39,515 nt of DNA from Methanocorpusculum sp. (GCA_017387505.1 JAFOFB010000007.1:1-39515), one strand, 5' to 3'. Shown: positions 1 to 8,814, numbered from the stretch's first letter. Numbers and translations: made by a program. Notes: a model not told the origin generated them from the sequence alone.

Positions 1-131
1 AGAGCTTGCTCGAGCCATGAGCAAGCCTTTGGCTTGCGACCCTTACCTGCATGCGGCTCTTCGAGCCTTAGCAGGAACAAATCTCTTTTTCACTATATGT
101 TGAGTTTTGAGAAAACAGTTTAGATAATTTA

Positions 132-176
132 GACATGCATCCTTTTTTCGCGGTCACAACTCCGCGGATGCATGTC
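132..176. repeat. Perfect 11-bp inverted repeat
   Basis: GACATGCATCC at 132-142 pairs exactly with GGATGCATGTC at 166-176. Inside it, CGCGG and CCGCG can extend the stem. It could be an RNA hairpin or a protein-binding palindrome; no gene is adjacent to decide which. Confidence 0.6.
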
Positions 177-299
177 TGTTATTGAATCATGTCAAGATGA
201 CACTAAGAATGTAGAGCGACTGCGGCGGCAGTTAAACTCTAATAAATATATTGTCTTGTCAAGTATAAAATATTGTCCCAGTGGGGAAATAATAGATGA

Positions 300-330
300 G
301 AAAAGGAGGATGAGATTCATCATCCTTTTC
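300..330 (+). terminator. Hairpin with T-rich tail, possible terminator
   Basis: GAAAAGGA-G-GATGA at 300-313 pairs with TCATC-A-TCCTTTTC at 317-330 with one mismatch and a short loop. The plus strand continues TTGTTTTCTT, which suits a terminator of a plus-strand transcript, although no upstream gene is visible. Confidence 0.4.
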
Positions 331-540
331 TTGTTTTCTTAGTTTCATCCATTCCCGTATTTCACGGGATACAGCTGCAAGAGCTGTTATGATTAGACAT
401 ATAGTGTCCGTCATGATATTCAATAACAGTCAGTTTGTGGACTGACCATATCTATATTGAACGTGAATCTATTTGATGGTAACACAAAACCGAATTAATC
501 ATATAAAATCCCAAATCCCTTTCTAAAATCCGGGGTGCGG

Positions 541-566
541 GGCGGCGACTCCGACGCGGAGCCGCC
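541..566. repeat. GC-rich palindrome, interspersed repeat copy 1
   Basis: GGCGGC...GCCGCC flanks an inner CTCCG/CGGAG stem, giving an almost perfect 26-bp hairpin. The sequence to its right (CGCGGTGGAAGTATCC) matches the right arm of the palindromes at 12151 and 23444, so it is a degenerate member of the same intergenic repeat family. Confidence 0.6.
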
Positions 567-797
567 CGCGGTGGAAGTATCCTGTTTGTTGTGTCCTTAC
601 ATGAAAACGGTATCTGCGAATCTCTATCCGCAGGCAAAAGCGTGCCCTGCCTGCTTTTGTCCCTTGTCGTCCCGCAGGGCTTTGGGGCTTTTCAAAAGCA
701 GGCGGCTCATGGTTCAGGTGAGTTTCTGGGGCTTTGGAGATTTTTGTTAGTACAAAGTCTCAGACGCAGGGATTCTCCCGCGGGCTGAAATTGGTGA

Positions 798-826
798 GGA
801 GTGAACCTCGGAAAGGTTCAGACTCC
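798..826 (-). terminator. Hairpin directly after the pilin operon
   Basis: GGAGT-GAACC (798-807) pairs with GGTTC-ag-ACTCC (815-826). It begins within two bases of the stop codon of the last pilin gene. No T-tract follows on the minus strand, so it may protect the mRNA 3' end rather than terminate transcription itself. Confidence 0.5.
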
Positions 827-827
827 T

Positions 828-1502
828 TTATGCCTTTGGGACGATAAACTCGCCCTTTGCGATGACACCGTTTGTACGAGTGTCAGAGAGAGTCCACTTA
901 ACGAGGGTGTCTGATGGCATATCATCATAAGATCCATTTCCCTGTCCAACAGGCACTCCATCTGGGTCAGTACTAAAGTCCAATATCATACCGATGGGAG
1001 AATATCTATTCAGTTTGTCCGTAACTCCGTCATATTGAGCAAGAACTCTGATTCGATTTCCAGTTGAGATATCAACATCATCTCCTGATTTTCCAGGAAC
1101 AGTTAACTGTTGTAAGTCCCCTTCCAGGTCTTCGACAGAGTATTCGGGTATGCCCATGTTGGCCATTTCGGGAAGAACCGCAGGCGGTTGGAATATAGCT
1201 CCAGTTCGTACAAGAATGATTCCACCAGATATTTTGGGCCCAATGGGTTCAAGGGTGACCTGGAGATTTTTCAGATTCATTTCATCTCCTCCCTTGTGTA
1301 CTAAATCAAAGGTATCAAGGTAACCACCTTTCATGACTATATTATCCACTTCATATAGAGCCATAGGGGTTGTTGTGGCATCTCCAGCCATTCCTGTACC
1401 AAATGTGACAACAACTGCAGCGATAACAATCGTTACCACCAGCATCAGCATGACCCCAATCACAGGGGATACTGCATCATCCTTTTTTGTGTGGGGATTC
1501 AT
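828..1502 (-). CDS. Class III archaeal pilin, third gene of operon
   Basis: A 224-residue protein starting with a short charged leader ending KKDDA, followed by VSPVIGVMLMLVVTIVIAAVV. This is the class III (DUF1628/Pilin_N) prepilin signal of archaea: the prepilin peptidase cuts before VSPVIG, and the hydrophobic helix packs in the pilus core. The rest (about residues 35-224) is predicted to be a beta-rich exposed head, and it is larger than a minimal major pilin. Its ATG overlaps the stop of the preceding gene by four bases (ATGA), so the two are translationally coupled. It is probably a minor or tip pilin. The subunit role is inferred from operon position and size. Confidence 0.85.
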   Translation of the reverse strand: MNPHTKKDDAVSPVIGVMLMLVVTIVIAAVVVTFGTGMAGDATTTPMALYEVDNIVMKGGYLDTFDLVHKGGDEMNLKNLQVTLEPIGPKISGGIILVRTGAIFQPPAVLPEMANMGIPEYSVEDLEGDLQQLTVPGKSGDDVDISTGNRIRVLAQYDGVTDKLNRYSPIGMILDFSTDPDGVPVGQGNGSYDDMPSDTLVKWTLSDTRTNGVIAKGEFIVPKA

Positions 1503-2230
1503 TGTACCGTCACCTTCTTATCATAAATTGCTTTGTCGCTTGGAAGATGGATAATCATCACATCAACTACAGTACCTGGTGTTAAGTGGCTCATGATACC
1601 GTTCTCACCCGCTGTCTCAATATTTCCATTATCGAAAATTATGTTCATGAATGGGCTCTTTTGATAGGGGGTCTTTCCGTTAATATAATTAATACAGTCA
1701 GTACTTGCCGTCAACTTTAATCCGGGAGTTAAAGTGACCTCTCCAAAGTAGTGGTCAAGACCATTTGGTCCTTTTCCTCCAGGCATGGTGGATTTCACAT
1801 ACATTGGCTGATAGCGTTCCATACCTACTCCCAGATTCCCATTTGACTTAATGCCTCCAATCTCCATCCCATACATGTCTGTCTTTATTGGGTACTTAGC
1901 ATAAACCTGTTCTGCGGAATAGGTACTGTAGTGAGAACAACCATCATGTGTCCATGAGAGCTGAATTTCAATATCCCCTGTATCAACAGCATCACCTGAG
2001 ATATGAGTTATCTGGAAATCAGGTCCGGCATATATTTTCCCATCTGCTTCCAATGCCAGAGAATTACTGAGAATCTCTACTTTTAGAACTGCATTTGGGG
2101 TGGGTTCTGTATCGGCAACCATTCCTGTTGCAAAAGCGGCGATTACTGCCCCAATAACGACCGTAATCACCACCATCAGCATAACACCCAGTACGGGTGA
2201 GACGGCGTCATCAGATTTTTTCTGAATCAT
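1499..2230 (-). CDS. Class III archaeal pilin, second gene of operon
   Basis: A 243-residue protein with leader MIQKKSDDA followed by VSPVLGVMLMVVITVVIGAVIAAF, the class III prepilin signal and N-terminal hydrophobic helix. The motif TEPTPNAVLKVE after the helix is nearly the same as TEPTPNVVLTAD in the first gene, so the operon arose by duplication. The head is large and contains two cysteines (in DGCSHYS and TDCINY) that could form an extracellular disulfide. A GGAG about 11 bases upstream of the ATG is a usable ribosome binding site. It follows the first pilin gene by 23 bases. Confidence 0.85.
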   Translation of the reverse strand: MIQKKSDDAVSPVLGVMLMVVITVVIGAVIAAFATGMVADTEPTPNAVLKVEILSNSLALEADGKIYAGPDFQITHISGDAVDTGDIEIQLSWTHDGCSHYSTYSAEQVYAKYPIKTDMYGMEIGGIKSNGNLGVGMERYQPMYVKSTMPGGKGPNGLDHYFGEVTLTPGLKLTASTDCINYINGKTPYQKSPFMNIIFDNGNIETAGENGIMSHLTPGTVVDVMIIHLPSDKAIYDKKVTVQ

Positions 2231-2253
2231 TTCTGATACACTCCGCTGTTATC

Positions 2254-2706
2254 TTATGTTGTAGGGACTGCCTTCTTTACCAGAACTTTCTTGTCGTATA
2301 CAGTGTGCTTGTCGTTTGAGGTGACGACAACCTGAACTGTGTTGCCCTCAGCTAATGTTTTACCGTCTTTGAAGGTAAGCTTGAAAATTGCTCCCGGGGT
2401 AAAGTACGTTCCTGCATTCGTTGGGAATGTTCCCTCTGCAAGCTGTGTTCCGTCCTCACCATAAACTCTCACGCTGAGTTTTGAAATTTCCAGTCTGTCA
2501 CCGGAAAGGGACTGCAGAGTAAGCTGATTTACATATGCATCAGCCGTCAGAACTACGTTTGGTGTCGGCTCGGTGTCCGTCGCGATTCCGCCTGCAAAAG
2601 CCGCAACGACAGCCGCGATAACGATTGTTACAACCAGCATCAGCATAACACCAATAACCGGCGAGACTGCATCTTCTTTCTTCTTTAAAATAATATTAGC
2701 ATTCAT
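2254..2706 (-). CDS. Class III archaeal pilin, first gene of operon
   Basis: A 150-residue protein. I place the start at 2706 (MNANIILKKK) because AGGAG sits six to seven bases upstream; a longer reading frame to 2739 has no such site. The leader ends KKKEDA, followed by VSPVIGVMLMLVVTIVIAAVV, the class III prepilin cleavage site and core helix. The head is short and beta-rich (about residues 45-150) and ends in repeated YDKKVLVKK-like strands, also seen at the end of the second pilin (YDKKVTVQ). As the first and smallest gene it is the best candidate for the major subunit, which is an inference. Confidence 0.87.
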   Translation of the reverse strand: MNANIILKKKEDAVSPVIGVMLMLVVTIVIAAVVAAFAGGIATDTEPTPNVVLTADAYVNQLTLQSLSGDRLEISKLSVRVYGEDGTQLAEGTFPTNAGTYFTPGAIFKLTFKDGKTLAEGNTVQVVVTSNDKHTVYDKKVLVKKAVPTT

Positions 2707-2802
2707 GAAGAATCTCCTAAACATACAACCCAAAGCCAAGGGCTGTATGCCTCAGCTTTGCGGCAACAAAAAAGCTGGAGTACGGACTTCTCAGTTGCTG
2801 AT

Positions 2803-2836
2803 AAATCTATCTAAAAAAAACACTTAAATCTATCTA
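2803..2836. promoter_or_regulatory. Tandem AAATCTATCTA boxes upstream of pilin operon
   Basis: AAATCTATCTA occurs at 2803-2813 and again at 2826-2836, 23 bases apart, about 100 bases upstream of the first pilin start. Read on the minus strand they are TAGATAGATTT boxes. Tandem spacing of about two helical turns suggests an operator or activator site. No protein is assigned. Confidence 0.4.
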
Positions 2837-3042
2837 ACTTTAGTAAAAAATTGGGCGTTAAAACAAGTTGATTTGATTTATTCTGCGGATTAATTCTAAT
2901 CTCGAAAATAATTTATTTGATTGGTGAATGCGAGTGTGTGCGGGCTTGGATGAATTAATCCTTAGTGTGAATGATTCGCGGATTTTTAGATGCGGGTGGT
3001 GTATGAGGGATGGGTGTCCGCGCATGGAGATTTTTAGACCGT

Positions 3043-3174
3043 CCGCTAATCCACGCTAATCTCAGCCAATCGCATCTCGATTCCCTCGCTCTCGCATACT
3101 CTAAAGAGTATGCTCGTGTCTAATCGCCACCGCTCGGCGAGATGCGATTCGCCGAGATTCGCGTAGATTAGCGG
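3043..3174. repeat. 132-bp palindromic element
   Basis: The 37-base arm at 3043-3079 (CCGCTAATCCACGC...CATCTCG) is the reverse complement of 3138-3174 with about four mismatches. Inside is a smaller perfect hairpin, GCATACTCT-aa-AGAGTATGC. There is no coding capacity. The right arm resembles sequence at 39366-39403, so it belongs to a dispersed family, perhaps a MITE-like or REP-like element. The 720 bases between the pilin operon and 3427 otherwise show only AT-rich sequence. Confidence 0.75.
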
Positions 3175-3426
3175 TTTTCCTTTTTTTCTATCTATTCGGA
3201 GATGAAATATATTTCAAAATCTATTCGTGGTGAAAATTAGCGAACTACTGGATAAGCAGTGAAATGAGCTGTGAATAGGCACACGACTTGTTTTGATTCG
3301 TGTTTTATTGAATGTTGAGATACAGAAAAGAGAGAGGTTAGCGGATGTGTAAACTTATTTCGGGATTCAACACAAAACACCCGACAGAGAAAACATAAAT
3401 CTCAGACAGTCCCAAATACTATTACT

Positions 3427-4854
3427 ATGCATGTGTTATTTCCCACGGGACGACAGACTGAGGCATCTCTTTCTGCATCTCTTCTAGGTGTATTGGACTT
3501 TACCTATGAAATCATCGTATCCGGGGAAATAGCATCATTCTTAACGCCTGAGCGTCTCAGGACTATTATCAAAGAACATCCATGCGATGCTGCGGTGGTT
3601 TCAGGAATGTGTACCGCAGACTTTTCTGCTGTATCAGAAGAGATGAAAATACCAGTATATCGCGGAACACGTCACGCAGCAGACATGAGGCTTGCTGTCC
3701 CTCTCATCATGAAAGGCACTCTATCTACAACAGAACCGGCTGATGTTCTCCTGGATGAAGAGCGAAGAATCGCCGCTCAAAAACGTCTTGTCACAATGGA
3801 GGAAGAAGCAGTTGCTGACTTTGAAATAAGAGGTGTCAAGTTTGGAAAAAATTCCAGAATCAAAGTCCTCTGTGAAATAATGGATGCACACCGGAGCACA
3901 TCGCTTCGTGAAAAAGCTGAGCGTGCCTTAGCAGAAGGTGCGGACGGAATAGATTTAGGATTCGGGTTTGACGCAACCGAAGAGGATGTTGTCCGCTGTT
4001 TTACAGAACTCGAAGACCTTGACTGTGTTTTGTCTGTCGATACATTATCGCCTGAACTAATCAGGGCATCTCTCTTTAGGGCTGACATCATCTTTTCTCT
4101 TACGGCAAAAACAATTCCGCTTCTTGCAGAGGATGTGAAAAAGGCAGGGGCGGCGGCTGTAATTATTCCGCGTGACGGCTTTTCGCTTTCCGAATCTGTA
4201 AAGGCTGCAAGGGACGTCGGTCTTACAAAAATATTTTCAGACCCTCTCTTACAGCCTCCATTATCAGGTATGACTGAATCACTTTCAGGATTCCTGGCCG
4301 ATTTTGGCGCTCCAAAGGTAATGGGGTGTGTGAATGTTGTTGAGTTAATCGATGCAGACAGCCCTGGAATCTGTGCTCTGCTTGCAGCCTCTGCTGCTGA
4401 ATGCGGATGCTGTGCGGTTCTGGTCTCTGAACATTCGGATAAAACAGCAGGGGCAGTTTCAGAGATGTATCGGGCTGTGTCTCAGATGCAGCTTTCAAGA
4501 GGCCGCCCGTATCCAAAGGATGCCGGAGTTGATGTCTTCGTCATCAAAGAGAAAAGAAAGAGAAAAGAACCTGCTCCGTCTTATGAGTCGGTGAGAGATG
4601 TCGAAGGAGTTTCGGAAAATCTGACATATGATCCGATGGGAAGTTTTAGAATCGGAATCGAAGGAGGTAAGATTGTTGCAGTCAGAAAAGGTCATGCGAT
4701 TCGTGGAAAAACTGCTGAAGAGGTTTTTTCCGCTATCCTTGCTGAAGGCGGCGTCTCTCTCTTAGACCACGCGGCATATCTCGGACGGGAACTTTACAAA
4801 GCCGAGCTTGCAATCAGATTCGGCAGAAGCTTTGAGCAGGACGGGGAGTTCTAA
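3427..4854 (+). CDS. Dihydropteroate synthase-like protein
   Basis: A 475-residue archaeal protein of the dihydropteroate synthase-related type. The N-terminal ~140 residues form a separate domain that I do not recognise by function. Residues ~145-370 look like a TIM barrel of the pterin-binding fold (ALAEGADGIDLGFGF, then DCVLSVDTLS). The C-terminal ~80 residues (YDPMGSFRIGIEGGKIVAV...) look like a DUF4346-type domain. Methanogens make methanopterin rather than folate, so the substrate is unlikely to be the bacterial one; a pterin or C1-carrier role is inference. Its stop overlaps the stop of the convergent NERD gene. Confidence 0.75.
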   Translation: MHVLFPTGRQTEASLSASLLGVLDFTYEIIVSGEIASFLTPERLRTIIKEHPCDAAVVSGMCTADFSAVSEEMKIPVYRGTRHAADMRLAVPLIMKGTLSTTEPADVLLDEERRIAAQKRLVTMEEEAVADFEIRGVKFGKNSRIKVLCEIMDAHRSTSLREKAERALAEGADGIDLGFGFDATEEDVVRCFTELEDLDCVLSVDTLSPELIRASLFRADIIFSLTAKTIPLLAEDVKKAGAAAVIIPRDGFSLSESVKAARDVGLTKIFSDPLLQPPLSGMTESLSGFLADFGAPKVMGCVNVVELIDADSPGICALLAASAAECGCCAVLVSEHSDKTAGAVSEMYRAVSQMQLSRGRPYPKDAGVDVFVIKEKRKRKEPAPSYESVRDVEGVSENLTYDPMGSFRIGIEGGKIVAVRKGHAIRGKTAEEVFSAILAEGGVSLLDHAAYLGRELYKAELAIRFGRSFEQDGEF

Positions 4855-5468
4855 CGTCCTCTTTTCTTCTCAGCCTTTTTTCTCTGTTTTGCATCGCGTA
4901 TTCCTGCCGCATGTGCCTCCGCATATTTGTCAGCTGATGATGCCGCCTTCTCAGTTTTTTTAATCAGGCGTTCTGTTTCCTCTTTAGAAAATCTCTTCTT
5001 CAAAAGATACGGGGCAAGCTCTGCTTTTACTTCGCCTGTCTTCCAGATACGCTCTCTGCCTTTTTCTATGCGTGATATATCGCACGCGTCATTGAACACA
5101 ACACACGAAAAACAGTCCTCTCGTTTTACTCCGAAAAAGACAGCGGCTGCCTCGGCATGTTTTCTGTTCTGAATAACCGGGTTCGTAAAAGAAAGAACTC
5201 TTCCATCTCCAGTTTTTGTCCACATACGATCCCGTAATTTCCCGGAAACAGCTCCTGTCATGTGTTTGCATTCAAACACATATACGCCGGATTCGTGGAT
5301 AAAAACCGCATCTGCCTCGGTTACACCATTATCTGTTGGTAAGTAGAGGGCAACAGGCGAAACATACGATAAACTGCCGGCAGATTTATCACATACAGAT
5401 AGTACTTTTCTTAGAAGTGCTTCCTGTTCTCTTCCGCGAAGTTTTGGAAGCTCGATATCGTCTGTCAT
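4851..5468 (-). CDS. NERD-domain (nuclease-related) protein
   Basis: A 205-residue protein. Residues ~10-130 carry the NERD pattern: GVTEADAVFIHESGVYVFECKH, then a W, then FTNPVIQNRKHAEA. The D...E-C-K arrangement matches the distant PD-(D/E)XK nuclease relationship proposed for NERD domains. The last ~60 residues are lysine-rich and predicted helical (KKTEKAASSADKYAE...KKAEKKRGR), suggesting nucleic-acid contact. Its start overlaps the end of the HAD gene, so the two are co-transcribed. The biological substrate is unknown. Confidence 0.75.
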   Translation of the reverse strand: MTDDIELPKLRGREQEALLRKVLSVCDKSAGSLSYVSPVALYLPTDNGVTEADAVFIHESGVYVFECKHMTGAVSGKLRDRMWTKTGDGRVLSFTNPVIQNRKHAEAAAVFFGVKREDCFSCVVFNDACDISRIEKGRERIWKTGEVKAELAPYLLKKRFSKEETERLIKKTEKAASSADKYAEAHAAGIRDAKQRKKAEKKRGR

Positions 5469-6265
5469 ACAAACCTCTTTGTAATTGAAATTACTTCTCT
5501 GATATCCTCAATCACGAAATCTGCCGCATCAAACAAAATATCAGGCCTTCTTCCCTTCTGTTCGAGTGTTAGAACTGCATAATCTGCTTTGTGGAACGCT
5601 GAGATATCATTGATTCCGTCTCCGACCATAATCACAGTTCCGAAACTTTGGAGGTCTGACACAATCTCAGCTTTTTTATCCGGAGTTGCCGCTCCGAACA
5701 CATGGTCTTTTGGAATCCCTAAAAACTCAGCGGCCGCTTCAAGTTTTTCCTGTCTGTCTCCGGAAGCAACGAAAACTTCAGCCCCCATATCTCTTAGGGC
5801 AGGTATTACTTCCTTCACTCCGTGGAATGGATATCCGGCGGCGGCCACCATGAATTCGATGGAATTTTTTCTAAGATTCAGGATAAGCCCTGTGTTCAAA
5901 GCAAAAACACTGTTCTCCTTCTCAGCTTCTGCTTTGCACGCCAAAGCTGCGTCCTGCAGATTTTGTAATGTGGAAACTGAATCATTTTTGATGATACGTG
6001 TTGCATCCTCAAACGTATCATGTCCGCAGGACACTGCATATGAGATATTGTTTTCAGAAATCCAGCTAAAAAGAGGCATGTTAGGATTTCCTGATAAAAT
6101 ATCACAGTTTCCTGCATTAATTAAGACAAGCACTCTGTCTTTATCCTCGAATACAAGAAGCGTTGTCTCAAGCCCTAATGTAATCTCTCCTGTCTCTCTT
6201 GAAAAAACAGCCCTTTCGGTCTTCATCAAAGTGCCTGCACTGTCAAAAACAACAGAAAGAGACAT
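5465..6265 (-). CDS. HAD-superfamily hydrolase, P-type ATPase-like
   Basis: I choose ATG at 6265 (MSLSVVFDSAGTL), giving 266 residues; the longer frame to 6301 would need TTG. Motif I is DSAGT, with the first aspartate as expected nucleophile but serine in place of the usual second-position residue. Motif III is the lysine in TPDKKAEIV and motif IV is VGDGINDISAF. The arrangement resembles the soluble phosphatase domain of P-type ATPases. It would be a cytoplasmic phosphatase of unknown substrate. It overlaps the NERD gene by four bases (ATGA) and is divergent from PAN. Confidence 0.8.
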   Translation of the reverse strand: MSLSVVFDSAGTLMKTERAVFSRETGEITLGLETTLLVFEDKDRVLVLINAGNCDILSGNPNMPLFSWISENNISYAVSCGHDTFEDATRIIKNDSVSTLQNLQDAALACKAEAEKENSVFALNTGLILNLRKNSIEFMVAAAGYPFHGVKEVIPALRDMGAEVFVASGDRQEKLEAAAEFLGIPKDHVFGAATPDKKAEIVSDLQSFGTVIMVGDGINDISAFHKADYAVLTLEQKGRRPDILFDAADFVIEDIREVISITKRFV

Positions 6266-6332
6266 AGATACATACTTTTTGTCCGCTCTGATATTAATCA
6301 ATGCGGATACTATTTCGAAAGACCTTTTATGT

Positions 6333-6340
6333 TATATACC
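6333..6340 (+). promoter_or_regulatory. TATA box of the PAN gene
   Basis: TTATATAC lies about 25-32 bases before the ATG at 6365, the spacing expected for an archaeal promoter with a short leader. It overlaps an upstream in-frame ATG (6329), so translation from that codon is unlikely. Confidence 0.6.
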
Positions 6341-6364
6341 AAATACGAATTATCAGAGGGTTAC

Positions 6365-7636
6365 ATGACAGATTCTGCAGAAAATACAGGGGATGTTTTA
6401 AGTCCGAAGAACATCCCGCTCGAACCTATCATCTCCTCAGAAGAGCTTGCGAAGCTTAGAAAGACCAACATTTCTCTTGAAAACAGAAATTACGAGCTTC
6501 GCGAGACCGTCCGCCAGCTAAGGCTTCAGATAGCGGCGGCTGAGTCTGAACGCGATCAGTTCCGCAGAGAATCACGTAAGTACAAGACTGAACTTTCCCA
6601 GATGAAGACCCCGCCTCTTGTCATCGGCTCTGTTGAGATGATGCTGGAAGATGGTCGTGTTGTTGTCCGAAGCACGACCGGTCCGCAGTTTTTATCCAGT
6701 ATCTCAGAAGGTGTTGACAAAAGCCTGGTGGTTCCGGGAGCTCAGTGTGCCCTTCATCCGCAGTCATTTGTTTTAATCGAGGTTCTTCCAAAGAAGTACG
6801 ATCCGGCAGTGACCACTATGGAGGTTGAGGAAGCTCCGGATGTTGAGTATTCCGACATCGGCGGTCTTGCAACTCAAAAGAATCTGCTTCGCGAGGCCAT
6901 TGAGCTTCCGCTGTTAAAGCCGAAGCTCTTTGAGAAAACCGGAATCGAACCGCCAAAGGGAGTTCTTCTCTACGGTCCGCCAGGAACAGGAAAGACTCTT
7001 CTTGCAAAGGCGGCGGCACATGAGACGAATGCATCCTTTATTCGTGTTGTGGCATCAGAACTTGTTCAGAAGTATATCGGAGAAGGGGCACGCATGGTTC
7101 GAGAGCTTTTCGCTCTTGCAAGGGAAAAAGCTCCGGCGATTGTTTTCATCGATGAGATTGATGCAATCGGGGCATCGCGCTCTGCTGATGCATACTCTGC
7201 CGGTGATCATGAGGTGAGCAGAACTTTAATGCAGCTTTTAGCCGAGCTTGACGGATTCAATGCCAGAGGAAATGTGAAAATCATCGCGGCAACGAACAGA
7301 ATCGATGTGCTTGACAAGGCACTTCTTCGTCCGGGTCGCTTTGACAGAATCATCGAGTTCCCGCTTCCAACAAAAGAAGAACGCGAGACTATCATCTCGA
7401 TTCATACAAAGAGCATGCATCTTGCAAAGGACGTGAGTCTCTCTTCTCTTGCAGAAGAAACTGAAGGATTCAACGGTGCAGAACTTATGGCTGTGACTGT
7501 TGAAGCAGGTATGCAGGCAATCAGACACAACCGCTCGACTGTTCGCGGAAATGATTTTGCCGAGGCATTAAAAGCAGTAAAACGCGGAAGAGAACAGCCG
7601 GAAGCAAGAGAACTTCCGCCTGGAATGTATCTCTAA
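6365..7636 (+). CDS. pan: Proteasome-activating nucleotidase (PAN)
   Basis: A 423-residue AAA ATPase that unfolds substrates and opens the gate of the archaeal 20S proteasome. Residues ~25-75 form a coiled coil (EELAKLRKTNISLENRNYEL), followed by an OB-fold domain to ~130. Walker A GPPGTGKT is at 204-211, Walker B IVFIDEID at 259-266, and the second region of homology ends RPGRFDRIIEFP. The C-terminus is MYL, a hydrophobic-Tyr-any residue (HbYX) motif that docks between proteasome subunits. I start at 6365 (MTDSAENTG), because the longer frame begins within the TATA box. All key residues are intact. Confidence 0.96.
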   Translation: MTDSAENTGDVLSPKNIPLEPIISSEELAKLRKTNISLENRNYELRETVRQLRLQIAAAESERDQFRRESRKYKTELSQMKTPPLVIGSVEMMLEDGRVVVRSTTGPQFLSSISEGVDKSLVVPGAQCALHPQSFVLIEVLPKKYDPAVTTMEVEEAPDVEYSDIGGLATQKNLLREAIELPLLKPKLFEKTGIEPPKGVLLYGPPGTGKTLLAKAAAHETNASFIRVVASELVQKYIGEGARMVRELFALAREKAPAIVFIDEIDAIGASRSADAYSAGDHEVSRTLMQLLAELDGFNARGNVKIIAATNRIDVLDKALLRPGRFDRIIEFPLPTKEERETIISIHTKSMHLAKDVSLSSLAEETEGFNGAELMAVTVEAGMQAIRHNRSTVRGNDFAEALKAVKRGREQPEARELPPGMYL

Positions 7637-7641
7637 AAAAA

Positions 7642-8580
7642 TTATCCGGAGATTTCTCTCCGTCCTTTTTTCGACATCACCCATTCAGCAATGTACGGGT
7701 ATGCAATTCCAAAGAAGAGCATTACAACTCCGACCCATTGAAGAGGCGACACTGCTTCTGCGAGGATTATCACAGAGCATATGATGCCTGCCGGAAGTTC
7801 TGATGAACTTAGAATCGTTGCAGCTCCTGTTGATATCTTTGGTGTTCCAATCGCGAAGAAGAATGATGGAATCGCACATCCAAGAATTCCAATTAAGATT
7901 CCATACTTCCAGATTCCGGCCTCAAGAACTCCTGAGACAAAGTATGCCGGAGAGAACACACAAAGCAGGAACACCAGTGCGAATGAGAGAATCACAAAGC
8001 TTCTTGTGATTGGATGAACGTTTACTTCCACCTTTCCAAGGAGGAAGATGTATATTGCATAGAAGAATGCAGAACCAAGTCCGAGAAGGATTCCTGTCGG
8101 GTCTAAGTTTTCCGCTCCTGCTCCAACTCCTGCCGCGAGCAATGTTCCAGCCGTTAGAATCACAAGTGATGTCAGGATTGAAATCTTTGGAAGCTTTCTT
8201 GTGTAGATGGCTTCTATTACAATATCCATCCAGGTGTACTGGAAAAGCAGAATTACTGCTATGTGTGCGGGAACGGTCTGCAAAGCAAATATGTAGCATG
8301 TGCTGACCAGAGCAAGACTTATTCCGACAGCGGCAATGCCTGCTATATTTTTCCACTTTGGAAGATGCGGCACGGACTGTTTTTTTCTTGCCGCCGATGA
8401 GATAAACAATCCTCCGGCAAGTATTGCCATCATTATCCAGCCGAAGAAATACTGGCTCATTACCACATCGTTTGCGGCAAATCCTGCTTCGTACGCCATT
8501 TTGATAACCGAAGAGGAGGGTCCGAAACTGCATCCGCCAAGAAATACAAGGAGGGGAAACAGTATGTGATATGGTTTCAT
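7642..8580 (-). CDS. EamA/DMT-family transporter
   Basis: A 312-residue integral membrane protein with about ten hydrophobic helices in two homologous halves, as in EamA (drug/metabolite) carriers. Recognisable stretches are ALVSTCYIFALQTVPAHIAV in the first repeat and GWVGV/QWVGVVMLFFGIAYPYIAEW near the end of the second. The N-terminus (FLGGCSFGPSSSVIK) enters the membrane directly. The substrate cannot be told from sequence; amino acids or metabolites are typical of the family. It converges on PAN with a gap of five bases. The start lacks a Shine-Dalgarno motif, so the message may be leaderless. Confidence 0.85.
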   Translation of the reverse strand: MKPYHILFPLLVFLGGCSFGPSSSVIKMAYEAGFAANDVVMSQYFFGWIMMAILAGGLFISSAARKKQSVPHLPKWKNIAGIAAVGISLALVSTCYIFALQTVPAHIAVILLFQYTWMDIVIEAIYTRKLPKISILTSLVILTAGTLLAAGVGAGAENLDPTGILLGLGSAFFYAIYIFLLGKVEVNVHPITRSFVILSFALVFLLCVFSPAYFVSGVLEAGIWKYGILIGILGCAIPSFFFAIGTPKISTGAATILSSSELPAGIICSVIILAEAVSPLQWVGVVMLFFGIAYPYIAEWVMSKKGRREISG

Positions 8581-8611
8581 TTGTTATTCTAGTGTCGGAT
8601 TTCGACTACGA

Positions 8612-8637
8612 ATAATGTTTTCATTCGCGAACATTAT
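8612..8637. promoter_or_regulatory. Inverted repeat between divergent EamA and CDC48 genes
   Basis: ATAATGTT (8612-8619) and AACATTAT (8630-8637) form a perfect 8-bp inverted repeat with a 10-base spacer, about 30-55 bases upstream of the EamA gene. A shorter GTCG-n5-CGAC lies nearer the gene. An operator role is plausible but unproven. Confidence 0.35.
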
Positions 8638-8814
8638 CTCTCTGTTCTCCAAAAACCCAATTTTTACATAAACCATTATGAAGTTTATTTCAAACACAAA
8701 ATACTATGTGCAGAGGTATTTCGAATAATTTGTTTCTGCGCGTCACGATTTTTGACGTGTTGTGTGACTATAAATACTCTTCGTATGTGGTTTATTTGTT
8801 TGCCGTATGGAATT

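Larger units (their letters stand above)
1..797. other. Gene-free repeat and hairpin region
   Basis: I see no convincing gene here. The short open frames overlap GC-rich repeats and lack ribosome binding sites. The first 60 bases carry a CTCGAGCC-ATGAGCAAGCC-type palindromic repeat related to sequence near 31850 and 39285. Two good hairpins follow (132-176 and 300-330), and a GC-rich palindrome lies at 541-566. The region probably separates the pilin operon from a neighbour outside the window. Confidence 0.6.

Noticed and set aside
452-788. Open frames over the GC-rich palindrome (up to 71 residues)
   Set aside because: They run through the dispersed palindrome at 541-566 in both strands, have no ribosome binding site, and encode low-complexity Arg/Pro-rich sequence as expected from repeat DNA.
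4223-4695. Minus-strand frames inside the DHPS-like gene
   Set aside because: They are antisense shadows of a well-supported gene and have no recognisable features of their own.
6329-6364. N-terminal extension of PAN
   Set aside because: The upstream ATG is part of the TATA box (TTATATAC), so the transcript would begin after it; MTDSAENTG at 6365 is the proper start.
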